Shown: positions 16,744 through 25,281 of the stretch, in pieces
How positions within the stretch are numbered: position 1 is the stretch's first letter
Layout: every line of letters begins with the position of its first letter
Virus record (IMG/VR): IMGVR_UViG_3300037557_000155
Coordinates: 1 to 25,940 of that record
Length of the DNA stretch: 25,940 nt
Reading direction: 5' to 3' (one strand)
DNA from: a virus
Notes under the pieces: model-generated
Database searches by the model: none
The model's input: only the letters and a program-made list of their open reading frames with translations
Told to the model about the DNA's origin: nothing
Made by a program: the position numbers and the translations under genes

Positions 16744-19197
16744 ATGGCCGAGAACGTAAAGTCAGGGCATACAACAACCCTTACTGATGGAGATTACATC
16801 CTTTCTCCATCCATCACCAATCTATACGAGGCAGCCCATGGTAATGGAATCTTGATGTATGAAGATACAGCAACTGGAGATAGCAATAGAAACGCAAGAG
16901 CCACTACACCCGGATTAGTTACAGATAATGGAACAAATTCAATTGTAGTTAGGGGCGGATATGCAGTTATTGATGGGATGATTGTTCCCTTTGGCGATAT
17001 AGGCTCAGGAGCGACTACGACAATAACTTTGCAACAAGATACCATCGAAGGCGCTACAAGTGCATTAGGTTCTGCTGGAGACTCTTGTTTACTGGTCGTA
17101 TATGTCTGTAGTAATGAGAATAGCAACTATATTCAGATAGAGCAAGGAAGCACTGTAAGTAGCGGATTTCCGGTCACTCCAGAGGCTTTTTTAAGTGATA
17201 CGAGTGGACTGAACGGTAGTTTGACGCTGTCATCCAAGCAAAGCACCGTATTGGCAGTCGTCAAATGCGAGTTTCAACAGAGTGCTGGCGATTTGAATCT
17301 CAATGTGACGGCAGTTTACGATATGAGAACATTCATTCGACCATCGCCGATATATCTGAGTCCGATGACGAGCGGGTCTGTAAACAACCAGACTAGTAGG
17401 ATAGACTCAACAGCAGACCTAGACGGAATGCACGGGGGCGGAGATGAGGCAGGTGGCCTAGCGGCGAGTAATTTCGGCGCTATATGGCAGTCATACAGTT
17501 ACGGCACCGATGGTAGTGATGGCGACCATGTCCTATACTACAGTGGAAAACAGGGCGGTAGTAGGAGAACACATAGACTAGGGCCGAATAAATTGAGCGT
17601 TTTGAATACAGCACAGACGTTTAGATTCGATGGGCCTAATTTCTTCAATGCGACACCCGCTAGCGGAGATATTAACCTCACGCCTACTGGGACATTTCCT
17701 CCAAGCCACATGGTTATTGTGAATAACGCACAAACGAGCACTCACAAAGTCATATTCGACCCGAATGGTCTCAGCAATGGTGGGGCAACTGTTGGAGACG
17801 TCGGTCCTGCATCGGGCGCGATATTCATGTATAGCGGTTCTGCATGGGCAAAGGTATTCTCGTCATCTACAGCATCCACTGCTGCAAGCGGTTCGGCAGG
17901 TGCTATACAATTGAGTGATGGTAGTGCTGATTTCACTAACGATGCGCAACTCACATTCACCACAGCGAGTAATACACTCAACATAGGTGGTCCGATAATC
18001 ATGTCTGGTGCTCTCTTGAAGACGCCTACAGGAATACAATTCACTAAAGTGAATAGCAATCCCGGCACAATCGCTATTGATACACTGTGGGTTGACGATG
18101 ACGATAGTGATAAACTCAAATTTGGCTCTAATGCCATACAAATGGTAGGAGATAGCGTCACATTAGATATTAACGGACTTACAGAAGTACAAATAGCGTC
18201 GGGTGATTATATTGCTTTCTCTGATGAAGGGACTAGCGACGACCCAACAAGAAGAGAATCAATAGATGATGTAGCGACACTCTTTGCTGGTACGGGATTA
18301 ACTGCATCTAGTGCGGTAATTGGCATTGACGCTTCACAACCTACAATAACTGCAATAGGCCCAAGCGATGCAGCGCTTACAGTAGGACAGAATCTGGTTG
18401 TAACAGGTGACTTGACCGTAAGCGGGTCGAATACGGTAATAAATTCTACAACATTGCAAATAGACGACAAACTCATTGAATTAGCGCATTCCCCCAGTGG
18501 TTCAGAAGGCGACGACACTGCAATAGATGGCGGTGGCATCGTTATTAAGTCGTCAGATAGTGACAAGACTATATTTTTCAGCAACCATGCTACAGTTGCA
18601 ACCTTAGAGGGATTCAAGGTTAATCAGCATTGGCTTCCCAGCAGCGATAGCGCACTAAACCTTGGAGCGACGCATGCCAGTACTCCCTTCAGGTGGGCCA
18701 ATGTGTATGCAGATAACTTGGACTCCACTGACTTGAATATCAAATCGTCTATCAATTTGCTGAAAACAGACTCTACTAACGACAGAGTAGGGATTCTGCA
18801 AGGAACACCCGATGCGGATTTCCAAGTCAAGGAACTTGGATTTGGATACGGCACAGGTAGCCGAAGTGGGTCAGGCACATCAGCAGTGGCAATCACGCTT
18901 TTCCACGATAGAAAATTCAAGGCGGCTAAATTATTGGTATCTGTTGAAAATACAACTGACTCAGTCTATGAAACAGCAGAGATGGTCATTACACATAATG
19001 GCACAGATATTGCAGATGCCACTGATGCTTTTCTCAATACATACGGAGTTGTGACTAGTAGTACAGTGCAACAAGGGGCGTATCAAATCCTTGTTACGGG
19101 CTCTGCCGGTAGTAAAAACATTCAATTGCAGGTCACCCCTACGGTGGCTGACAAGTCCGTAACGGTGCGCGTATCTTGGCAGGCTCTAACGATATAG
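16744..19197 (+). CDS. Tail fibre-like structural protein 1
   Basis: This protein of 817 residues has a distinctive N-terminal domain, residues 1-200 (TDGDYILSPSITNLYEAAHG, then GGYAVIDGMIVPFG), probably the part that docks on the baseplate or adaptor. Residues 200-380 hold a Gly/Ser/Asn-rich beta region. Residues 510-640 carry a shaft module well known from marine T4-like and other marine viruses: FAGTGLTAS, GDLTVSGSNTVINSTTLQ, DKLIEL, DGGGIVIKS, DKTIFF. The last 100 residues (FKAAKLLVSVENTTDSVYE, then VITHNGTD and LNTYGVVTSS) resemble the C-terminal tip domain common in cyanophage-type fibre proteins and match the end of the 21144 gene. It lies directly after the adaptor gene with a 4-base gap. 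It has the longest non-repetitive N-terminus of the array, so it may be the main fibre or the one that anchors the others. No enzymatic motif was seen. Confidence 0.75.
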   Translation: MAENVKSGHTTTLTDGDYILSPSITNLYEAAHGNGILMYEDTATGDSNRNARATTPGLVTDNGTNSIVVRGGYAVIDGMIVPFGDIGSGATTTITLQQDTIEGATSALGSAGDSCLLVVYVCSNENSNYIQIEQGSTVSSGFPVTPEAFLSDTSGLNGSLTLSSKQSTVLAVVKCEFQQSAGDLNLNVTAVYDMRTFIRPSPIYLSPMTSGSVNNQTSRIDSTADLDGMHGGGDEAGGLAASNFGAIWQSYSYGTDGSDGDHVLYYSGKQGGSRRTHRLGPNKLSVLNTAQTFRFDGPNFFNATPASGDINLTPTGTFPPSHMVIVNNAQTSTHKVIFDPNGLSNGGATVGDVGPASGAIFMYSGSAWAKVFSSSTASTAASGSAGAIQLSDGSADFTNDAQLTFTTASNTLNIGGPIIMSGALLKTPTGIQFTKVNSNPGTIAIDTLWVDDDDSDKLKFGSNAIQMVGDSVTLDINGLTEVQIASGDYIAFSDEGTSDDPTRRESIDDVATLFAGTGLTASSAVIGIDASQPTITAIGPSDAALTVGQNLVVTGDLTVSGSNTVINSTTLQIDDKLIELAHSPSGSEGDDTAIDGGGIVIKSSDSDKTIFFSNHATVATLEGFKVNQHWLPSSDSALNLGATHASTPFRWANVYADNLDSTDLNIKSSINLLKTDSTNDRVGILQGTPDADFQVKELGFGYGTGSRSGSGTSAVAITLFHDRKFKAAKLLVSVENTTDSVYETAEMVITHNGTDIADATDAFLNTYGVVTSSTVQQGAYQILVTGSAGSKNIQLQVTPTVADKSVTVRVSWQALTI
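18406..18633 (+). repeat. GDLTV / DGGGI shaft module, copy in fibre 1
   Basis: This encodes a module running from GDLTVSG through INSTTLQIDDKLIEL and DGGGIVIKSS to a Trp. It is paralogous to 22422-22607 in the third fibre gene. Such modules are widespread in marine virus structural proteins. Confidence 0.7.
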
Positions 19198-19200
19198 AAT

Positions 19201-19206
19201 AGGTGG
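19201..19206 (+). promoter_or_regulatory. Ribosome binding site that fixes the start of fibre 2
   Basis: AGGTGG lies 5 bases before the ATG at 19212. The in-frame GTG at 19203 is part of this site, so it is not the start. The ATG start also makes the N-terminus (MGTARNFHVK) align with that of the 23590 gene (MATGRNFVVK). Confidence 0.7.
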
Positions 19207-19211
19207 AAATA

Positions 19212-21140
19212 ATGGGTACAGCAAGAAATTTTCATGTCAAAACAGGCATGGTTCTTGATGCTGGGAATCTCACATTAACTAACGGTAACCTACTTGTCAA
19301 TTCAGGATACATTGATATTGATAATATCAAAATTAACGGTCAGACAATTTCTACCATCGCTGACGATGATGATATTATCATTACCCCTCATGGTACTGGT
19401 ACAATAGTTATGTCAAAAGTCGACATAGCCGCTGGTGAAATCGATAATGCAATCATTGGTGCAAATACTGCTGCTGCTGGAACATTCGCTGCATTAACTG
19501 GCAGTGGTTTAGACATTACCGGTGATGCCGACATAGGCGGTACAACTTTGATGTCAGGTGCTATCAGTACTGGCGCTGCTGCCGCTGATACAACTATTAC
19601 TCAAGTAGACTCAGCGGCAAATGCTGCTGGTCGTACTTTTACGTTACAATCAGGTTCTCCACCAACAGGGGGCACTGCTAACACTGGAGTAGGTGGCAAT
19701 CTCATACTGGCTAGTGGTAGGGGTAAAGGTACTGCTGCTGGTGGTAGTATTCTTTTCAAAGTCGCAGATGGCGGAAGCACTGGTTCAACCCTCAACACTT
19801 TGGCAACTGCTCTCACCATCGCTGACGATAAGTCACTTGCAATTGCTGGAGTAACTTCGTTTGGTGTTAATGACGCTGGTGTGGATGTCACCTTCTTTGG
19901 TGACACTGCTGGCGATAAGATGCTGTGGGACACTAGTGCTAACAGATTAGTGATAACTGGTACTAATGCGACGACTGCTCTAGAAGTTGCAGATGGTAAT
20001 GTAACTGTTGCTGATACATTCACTGCCACAAATATAGGGGCATTCCAAGCAAGCGGCGCCATCGATTTCAATGACCAAGCCATGACCAATGTTGACATCA
20101 ACAGCGGTGCCATAGATGGTGTAACAATCGGTGCTGCGACTCCGGTTGCTATCACAGGAACTACAATCGATGCCACTACCGACTTCACAGTCGGTAGTAC
20201 AGTTATTACTGATGATTCAATTGTAATGACCCCATCCGCAGACGATACTGTTACCATTGCTGCAACAACACACGGTGCACTTGCAATCACAACGGTGGAT
20301 AACGCTGCCTATGCAGCAAATATCGTAGCAACCGCTGACGGAAACATCACGCTAAACACGGGCAACCTTGGCAACTCAGGAGATGACGCTAGAATCAACT
20401 TCCAATACAATGGTAACACTAGAGTCGCAATCAAGAGCGGTGCGACAGCAGGTACTCCAGTGCTAGATGTCACAGGTAACGTGGACATATCAGGTTCTCT
20501 CATAGGCCCAAGCAGCGCTGCTGGTGTAACTAATATCAAAGCGGGAGGATACGTAGAGAGTGCTCATGCAAGAATGCGGGACAGCGATGGCATGGGAACA
20601 ACTGGAGGCGGCGTAGACAGTGGATACGGCGGTTCAATGACCCACGATATAGTAGACATAGATGGCACTAATTTCTATACAAGCGAAAACCTTTCAATTA
20701 CAGAAGCCCAAAATCAAACGAAAGTACCGGGAGACACTTGGGGTACTACTACTCACGGTAACGTTGTGGTTCTTGTTCTACATTCAGGAGATATGGACAC
20801 TAATAGTGGTGCTGCTCTAGATACTTATCAAGCAGCAGAGGCTTTCTGTGTTTATAGTACTAAGACTGCTAGTGGCGCGATACGCGCGAGAGTCATAAAC
20901 AAAATTTATGGGATGACTAATGGCAATGGAGTAGAATCATACGAGGAATTTGCGGCAGGTGATACTGCTTTGGGTAGATTCCTATGGGTGAGAGGAACTG
21001 ATGGTATGGGTTTAAACAAGGATACTATGTGTCTTATTTGGCAATATACTCGACCTTGGACTACCACTAACGGGTCTGCTGATATAACAAATTTTTCTGT
21101 CAACGTCAATGGACTATCAGTATCAGGGCATGGTGGTTGA
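19212..21140 (+). CDS. Tail fibre-like structural protein 2
   Basis: This protein of 642 residues starts at the ATG of 19212; the GTG at 19203 falls within the ribosome site. The N-terminus MGTARNFHVKTGMVL matches MATGRNFVVKKGLVV of the 23590 gene, a presumed common anchoring sequence. The shaft comprises residues 48-110 (DDDDIIITPHGTGTIVMSKV, TAAAGTFAALTGSGLDI), 130-185 (Gly-rich), 221-265 (DAGVDVTFFGDTAGDKMLWD, a frequent marine-virus motif) and 290-430 (IDGVTIGAATP, HGALAITTVDNAAYAANI). The C-terminal 200 residues (from about 440, base 20529) are not repetitive and unlike the ends of the other fibres here. They contain HGNVVVLVLHSGD, then AEAFCVYST, RARVINKIYGM, DTMCLIWQYTRP. This may be the receptor-binding end. 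No catalytic residues are recognisable, and the fibre role is inferred from repeats and context. Confidence 0.72.
   Translation: MGTARNFHVKTGMVLDAGNLTLTNGNLLVNSGYIDIDNIKINGQTISTIADDDDIIITPHGTGTIVMSKVDIAAGEIDNAIIGANTAAAGTFAALTGSGLDITGDADIGGTTLMSGAISTGAAAADTTITQVDSAANAAGRTFTLQSGSPPTGGTANTGVGGNLILASGRGKGTAAGGSILFKVADGGSTGSTLNTLATALTIADDKSLAIAGVTSFGVNDAGVDVTFFGDTAGDKMLWDTSANRLVITGTNATTALEVADGNVTVADTFTATNIGAFQASGAIDFNDQAMTNVDINSGAIDGVTIGAATPVAITGTTIDATTDFTVGSTVITDDSIVMTPSADDTVTIAATTHGALAITTVDNAAYAANIVATADGNITLNTGNLGNSGDDARINFQYNGNTRVAIKSGATAGTPVLDVTGNVDISGSLIGPSSAAGVTNIKAGGYVESAHARMRDSDGMGTTGGGVDSGYGGSMTHDIVDIDGTNFYTSENLSITEAQNQTKVPGDTWGTTTHGNVVVLVLHSGDMDTNSGAALDTYQAAEAFCVYSTKTASGAIRARVINKIYGMTNGNGVESYEEFAAGDTALGRFLWVRGTDGMGLNKDTMCLIWQYTRPWTTTNGSADITNFSVNVNGLSVSGHGG
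21132..21136 (+). promoter_or_regulatory. Ribosome binding site for fibre 3
   Basis: GGTGG lies 7 bases before the ATG at 21144, inside the last codons of the preceding gene. The next gene starts three bases after that gene's stop. Confidence 0.5.
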
Positions 21141-21143
21141 TAA

Positions 21144-23561
21144 ATGGGAAATCCTCTTCAAAGTCCGTCTGATTCGGCTGCGTATGGCGCAGTAGATTCC
21201 TTCAAAGGTATTCTGTTAGCAAGGAGCAGTCAAACCACTAATCAACAGTCGTTAGCAGATGTCCTCTTGTTTTCAACTGCATCTCCGGGTTCATTCTCCG
21301 TTGGTAATCATGTTGCTGCTGCATCATCAGGTATCATACAAAAAGGAACAGTAGTCACCTATATTGATGGTAATGATATTTACTTAAGCAAACCTCTCAT
21401 TGGAACGCTAGCAAGCGGCGCTACTGTTACTACTTGGACTGAGACAACAAATGCAGCGGGCGGTCCTAAAGCATTTGAGTTAAAAGAAGGCAGTGGTATA
21501 TCTCTCGCTCATTCTGTTGGTAATCATGGTGCCACAACAGTTACAGTCACAGCATCTGGTGGTGGCACAGCATCCGCAATTGCAGCAGATGATATAGAAA
21601 TTGGGAATGCAGCAGTCGACATAGAAACAACTGTTGGTAATATCACACTCGATGCTCAAGCAACTGATACAGATATCATATTCAAGGGCACTAATGCTCT
21701 TGCTGGTGATATTACTATGCTTACTCTCGATGGGAGTGCAAACGGTAAGGCTATCTTTAATGCTGATATTGAGGTCGGTGCTGACGCTACAATTGGTGAT
21801 GACCTCACTCTCCTTTCTGATGGCTCTATACTAGGGTTCGGTACTCACACTGATGTTACGCTAACCCACGTGCACGACACAGGATTGCTGTTGAATGCGG
21901 CAATGGAACTTCAGTTTAGGGATAGCGCTATTTCAATAGGTTCGAGTGCAGACGGTCAGTTGGACATAGCCTCTGATGCGTCCATGGTTGCAGTATCACC
22001 AACAGTAGATTTTACATCAGCAACACAATTTGGAGTAACAACACCAAGTGTAATTTTTGCTAGTAGTGCGTCTGCTACCCCTGTGCTTGAACTTAGGAAC
22101 ACGACTGAGGATACCACATCCGCAGAATTAAGATTCCGTAAGGACAAAGGCGCTGCTGGTGCTGATGGGGACGATGTCGGTAAGATTACTTTCATAGGTG
22201 ATGATGCAGCACAGGCTCAGACTAATTTCGGGCAGATTCTTGTGGAGGTCTCAGAAGCAGATGACACAGACGAAGCGGGTAAGATGTCCTTGCTAGTCGC
22301 TGAAAGTAACGGAACTACCACAGCACTCACAGCAGGTTTGATTCTTGAAGGGCAGCATGCTACTGATGGTGTAGTAGACGTCACGATTGGTGCTGGTATA
22401 GGCTCAGTCACAACAATTGCCGGGGACTTGACCGTAAATGGCGCAACGACCACAATATCAACAGCACAATTGACTGTTGAAGATGATTTGATTACTGTAT
22501 CAAAGGGCAACGACAGCCTTGCTAATGCAGACGGCTCAGGTATAGAGATTGAATGTACAGGTGCTACAAACCCATCTCTCACTTACCAAACTATACCAGC
22601 AGGTTGGGAAAGCAATGTGCATATAAACCTAAATTCTGGCAAGGATTACAAAATCAATGATGTCTCGATTCTCACTGCTACTGCACTGAACGCCTCTGTT
22701 ATTAGTGCATCAGGTCTAGCCACAGTCGGAGCACTGAACGCTGGTTCGATTACATCAGGCTTTGGTACTATTGATAATGGTACTAGTAACATCACTACTG
22801 GTGGTTTATTCTCCATTGATATTGACAGCGCTTCAACAATAAACGGTTCAGGTGGGGGAATTGGTGCTGTTGGTTCTATTACTCTTGGTGCCGGTGCTGA
22901 TGCAGGTCTCTATGTGGAGAGTGACAATCTTTACATTGAGAATAAGACATTGAATAAGGATATCATTTTCCGTGTTAATGATGGGGGCGCTTTCACTACA
23001 GTAGCAACAGTAGATGGTGATGTCAGTCTATTCAATATCGCTACTGGTAAATTGGGTATCAATGGCACAGCAGTTTCCTCGACAGCCGCAGAACTTAATC
23101 TCTTAGATACAGCAGTAGCAGGTAGCGTTGTAGATAGCAAGGCTGTGATATATAGCGATGCGGGACAAGTCAAAGCAAGTACTCTGAGTGTTGATGCAGT
23201 CGCTATCATTGATACAAGTAGTACTGATGCTCAATCTGTTGGCACTGGTGCAGCACATCCAGCATTTACATATGCATACGGAACATATAGAACTGCTAAG
23301 TTCGTATATCAAATAACCGATGGTACAGACTTCGAGAGTGGAGAGATACTTGTGAATTACAAAGGGGCGAGTGAACCTGCTGTGAGTGCTGACATTTATC
23401 TTACACAATATGCAACGGTTTCTACTAAAGCAAATAACGCTGCTATAGTTACTTGGGATGCTGTTAAGAATAGCACAAATATAGAACTTCAGTTCACAAA
23501 CCCTACTGGTGGCACATTATCATATTCCTACGATGTAGTAAACACATTACTAATCAAATGA
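21144..23561 (+). CDS. Tail fibre-like structural protein 3
   Basis: This protein of 805 residues begins MGNPLQSPSD, unlike the RNF-VK start of the genes on either side. Residues 50-98 form a small beta module (FSVGNHVAAASSGIIQKGT, then YLSKPLIGTLASGATVTTW) similar in plan to modules in the giant protein. Residues 234-290 carry a common marine-virus repeat (THTDVTLTHVHDTGLLLN, LQFRDSAISIGSSADGQLDI). Residues 311-420 hold ELRNTTEDTTSAELRF and related segments. Residues 427-510 carry the GDLTVNGATTTIST, LTVEDDLITV, DGSGIEIE module shared with fibre 1. Residues 641-660 contain GTAVSSTAAELNLLD, a widely spread phage fibre motif. The final 100 residues (YRTAKFVYQITDGTDFESGE, LTQYATVST, NIELQFTNPTGGTLSYSYDV) form the cyanophage-type C-terminal tip domain, homologous to the end of fibre 1. 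It follows fibre 2 after three bases. The role in host adhesion is inferred. Confidence 0.75.
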   Translation: MGNPLQSPSDSAAYGAVDSFKGILLARSSQTTNQQSLADVLLFSTASPGSFSVGNHVAAASSGIIQKGTVVTYIDGNDIYLSKPLIGTLASGATVTTWTETTNAAGGPKAFELKEGSGISLAHSVGNHGATTVTVTASGGGTASAIAADDIEIGNAAVDIETTVGNITLDAQATDTDIIFKGTNALAGDITMLTLDGSANGKAIFNADIEVGADATIGDDLTLLSDGSILGFGTHTDVTLTHVHDTGLLLNAAMELQFRDSAISIGSSADGQLDIASDASMVAVSPTVDFTSATQFGVTTPSVIFASSASATPVLELRNTTEDTTSAELRFRKDKGAAGADGDDVGKITFIGDDAAQAQTNFGQILVEVSEADDTDEAGKMSLLVAESNGTTTALTAGLILEGQHATDGVVDVTIGAGIGSVTTIAGDLTVNGATTTISTAQLTVEDDLITVSKGNDSLANADGSGIEIECTGATNPSLTYQTIPAGWESNVHINLNSGKDYKINDVSILTATALNASVISASGLATVGALNAGSITSGFGTIDNGTSNITTGGLFSIDIDSASTINGSGGGIGAVGSITLGAGADAGLYVESDNLYIENKTLNKDIIFRVNDGGAFTTVATVDGDVSLFNIATGKLGINGTAVSSTAAELNLLDTAVAGSVVDSKAVIYSDAGQVKASTLSVDAVAIIDTSSTDAQSVGTGAAHPAFTYAYGTYRTAKFVYQITDGTDFESGEILVNYKGASEPAVSADIYLTQYATVSTKANNAAIVTWDAVKNSTNIELQFTNPTGGTLSYSYDVVNTLLIK
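22422..22607 (+). repeat. GDLTV / DGSGI shaft module, copy in fibre 3
   Basis: This encodes GDLTVNGATTTIST, LTVEDDLITVSKG, DGSGIEIE and a closing Trp. It corresponds to 18406-18633 in fibre 1. The copies have diverged strongly in DNA, so they are probably independent acquisitions or an old duplication. Confidence 0.65.
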
Positions 23562-23577
23562 TGGATAGTGAAATCAT

Positions 23578-23582
23578 GGTGA
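23578..23582 (+). promoter_or_regulatory. Ribosome binding site for fibre 4
   Basis: GGTGA lies 7 bases before the ATG at 23590, in the longest intergenic gap of the window (28 bases). It supports this start, which also gives the conserved RNF-VK N-terminus. Confidence 0.6.
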
Positions 23583-23589
23583 AAACAAT

Positions 23590-25272
23590 ATGGCAACGGG
23601 CAGAAACTTTGTAGTAAAGAAAGGACTTGTAGTAACCGAAGGCATAGAACTCGGTCATGTGAGTGATACTACGATTGAAAGAGCAAGCGCTGGCGATGTA
23701 AACATCGAAAGCAATATCATCTATCGTGCAGGTGGCACAGATGTACCCGTAACAGATGGTGGCACAGGTGTAAGCGCCCTAACAGACGGTGGAGTTCTAC
23801 TTGGTAGCGGAACTAGCGCAATAACAGCAATGGCAGTCCTCACTGACGGCCAAATGATTGTCGGTGACGGAACTACCGACCCGGTAGCAGAGAGCGGCGC
23901 AACGCTAAGAACTTCTATCGGTGTTGGAACAGGTGATTCGCCGCAGTTTACAGCCATTGAACTTGGTGATGCAAGCGATACTACAATCGCAAGGTCAGCA
24001 GCAGGCGTAATAACCGTAGAAGGTACAGCGGTATTGTTAGCAGGTGCTCAGACTGGAATTACGTCTATTCTTGCCACTGATTTAATTGTTGGCGAAGATG
24101 CACAAACGGCTATCGACTTCGGTACTGCGGACGAGATAGATTTCAAGGCAGCGAACGCTGTCCAACTTACTCTTTCAGATGGGGTGTTTAGACCCCAAAC
24201 AGATAGTGATGTAGACCTCGGCACATCTACTCTTTACTTCAAAGATGCCTTCATTGACAAGATTACGACAACAGGCACAATTGAATTAGGGCACGCTACA
24301 GAAACCACACTAAGCGGTAGCGGTGGAACACTATCTGTTGAAGGCACAGCGGTGGTTCTTGCTGGTGGTGCAAACCACGATGGCTTTTCTGATTTTGTTG
24401 CGAATGAACACATAAATCATACTAGTGTTTCAATTTCCGCAGGTTCAGGGTTGACAGGTGGTGGTACTATTGCTGCCAATAGAACTCTTACTGTCGGTGC
24501 AGGTACAGGTATAACTGTCAACACCAATGATGTCGCAATAACAGCCGCGCAAACAGGTATCACTTCGATAAAGAATACGTCGCTTGTAATCGGTAGAGAT
24601 GCGGACAACGACATAGATTTCGCCACAGATAATAAAATAATCTTTAGAGCAGGTGGCGCAGACCAAATCAAGTTACAAGATGGTAAATTGGTACCTGTAA
24701 CAGATAACGACATAGATTTGGGAACGGCTAGCCTTGAATTCAAGAACGCCTACTTCGACGGAACTGTCACCACTGATGGTCTTACTGCGCTTACCGCTGG
24801 AATTGGCATTGCTCAATTCACTACGACCGATGGCGTTTGGGTTGGTGGAGAACCTATCACTAGCGATGTGTTGAGGATGAGTTATACAGATTTTTTTGCT
24901 GCTAGTGCAGACTTCACGAATACTCTAACGGATGATGGCACAGCACCAATCATGTCATTCAACTATGGGGACAATGCTTCCTTGAATGTAGATTATCAGA
25001 GTTGTGAGGTTCGTGTCACGGCAATTGCAGGTAGTAAGATATTCAGCGTAAAAATGCTGGCACATTGGGACGGCAGTGCTGTACAATATACCACTTGGGG
25101 AATACTGAACTCTTTTGGTGCTGGTTTTGAGATGATAGCGAGAGATATGACCGTTAGTGGCTCTCAATATATCATCATAAGTTTGCTTAACGGCACGGGT
25201 GGAGATATAACAGACGATTTTCAAGTTAAATGTAATGCCAATTTACATAGGATGACATCGGCGACAGCATGA
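23590..25272 (+). CDS. Tail fibre-like structural protein 4
   Basis: This protein of 560 residues begins MATGRNFVVKKGLVVTEG, the same type of N-terminus as fibre 2. It carries three units of the IELG..SDTTI.R..AG..(T)VEGTAVLLAG repeat (residues 19-40, 123-152, 231-259). Residues 55-119 are a GGTG/GSGT/GDGTTDPVAESG stretch ending TGDSPQF, frequent in marine phage fibres. Residues 269-300 contain NEHINHTSVSISAGSGLTGGG, another common fibre motif. A block of about 77 residues is duplicated (154-230 and 321-397), each copy ending with DLGT..L.FK. The C-terminal 135 residues are not repetitive (YQSCEVRVTAIAGSKIFSV, then MLAHWDGS and GILNSFGAGF). They may be a diverged relative of the tip domain of fibres 1 and 3. 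It lies between fibre 3 and the truncated fibre 5. The receptor-binding role is inferred. Confidence 0.75.
   Translation: MATGRNFVVKKGLVVTEGIELGHVSDTTIERASAGDVNIESNIIYRAGGTDVPVTDGGTGVSALTDGGVLLGSGTSAITAMAVLTDGQMIVGDGTTDPVAESGATLRTSIGVGTGDSPQFTAIELGDASDTTIARSAAGVITVEGTAVLLAGAQTGITSILATDLIVGEDAQTAIDFGTADEIDFKAANAVQLTLSDGVFRPQTDSDVDLGTSTLYFKDAFIDKITTTGTIELGHATETTLSGSGGTLSVEGTAVVLAGGANHDGFSDFVANEHINHTSVSISAGSGLTGGGTIAANRTLTVGAGTGITVNTNDVAITAAQTGITSIKNTSLVIGRDADNDIDFATDNKIIFRAGGADQIKLQDGKLVPVTDNDIDLGTASLEFKNAYFDGTVTTDGLTALTAGIGIAQFTTTDGVWVGGEPITSDVLRMSYTDFFAASADFTNTLTDDGTAPIMSFNYGDNASLNVDYQSCEVRVTAIAGSKIFSVKMLAHWDGSAVQYTTWGILNSFGAGFEMIARDMTVSGSQYIIISLLNGTGGDITDDFQVKCNANLHRMTSATA
23644..23709 (+). 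repeat. SDTTI/VEGTAV repeat unit 1
   Basis: This encodes IELGHVSDTTIERASAGDVN and two more residues. It is the first of three related units in the fibre 4 gene and is typical of marine virus fibres. Confidence 0.65.
23956..24045 (+). repeat. SDTTI/VEGTAV repeat unit 2
   Basis: This encodes IELGDASDTTIARSAAG followed by VITVEGTAVLLAG. It is the second and most complete unit. Confidence 0.65.
24049..24279 (+). repeat. 77-residue duplicated block, copy 1
   Basis: This block begins QTGITSILATDLIVGED and includes DVDLGTSTLYFKDAF. By hand alignment about half the residues match copy 2 at 24550-24780. It is an in-frame duplication within the fibre shaft. Confidence 0.65.
24280..24366 (+). repeat. 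SDTTI/VEGTAV repeat unit 3
   Basis: This encodes IELGHATETTLSGSGG followed by LSVEGTAVVLAG. It is the third unit and directly follows the first 77-residue block. Confidence 0.6.
24550..24780 (+). repeat. 77-residue duplicated block, copy 2
   Basis: This block begins QTGITSIKNTSLVIGRD and includes DIDLGTASLEFKNAYFDG. It is the counterpart of 24049-24279 and leads into the unique C-terminal domain. Confidence 0.65.
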
Positions 25273-25278
25273 GGTGAT
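25271..25278 (+). promoter_or_regulatory. Strong ribosome binding site for fibre 5
   Basis: GAGGTGAT matches eight bases of the AGGAGGTGAT anti-SD complement, the best match in the window. It lies just before GTG at 25282. A TGA at 25279-25281, in the frame of the next gene, excludes any start further upstream. Confidence 0.65.
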
Positions 25279-25281
25279 TGA

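Noticed and set aside
19203-19205. GTG at 19203 as start of fibre 2
   Set aside because: It is part of the AGGTGG ribosome site. The ATG at 19212 gives the N-terminus conserved in fibre 4.
19601-20290. Long antisense frame (229 residues)
   Set aside because: It is antisense to the fibre 2 shaft and gives a Val/Ala/Pro/Leu-rich low-complexity translation. It has no family features and is a shadow of the repeat-rich sense gene.
23576-23614. Short frame starting ATGGTGAAAACA between fibres 3 and 4
   Set aside because: It has only 12 codons and overlaps the fibre 4 start in another frame. Its GGTGA is better explained as the ribosome site of fibre 4.
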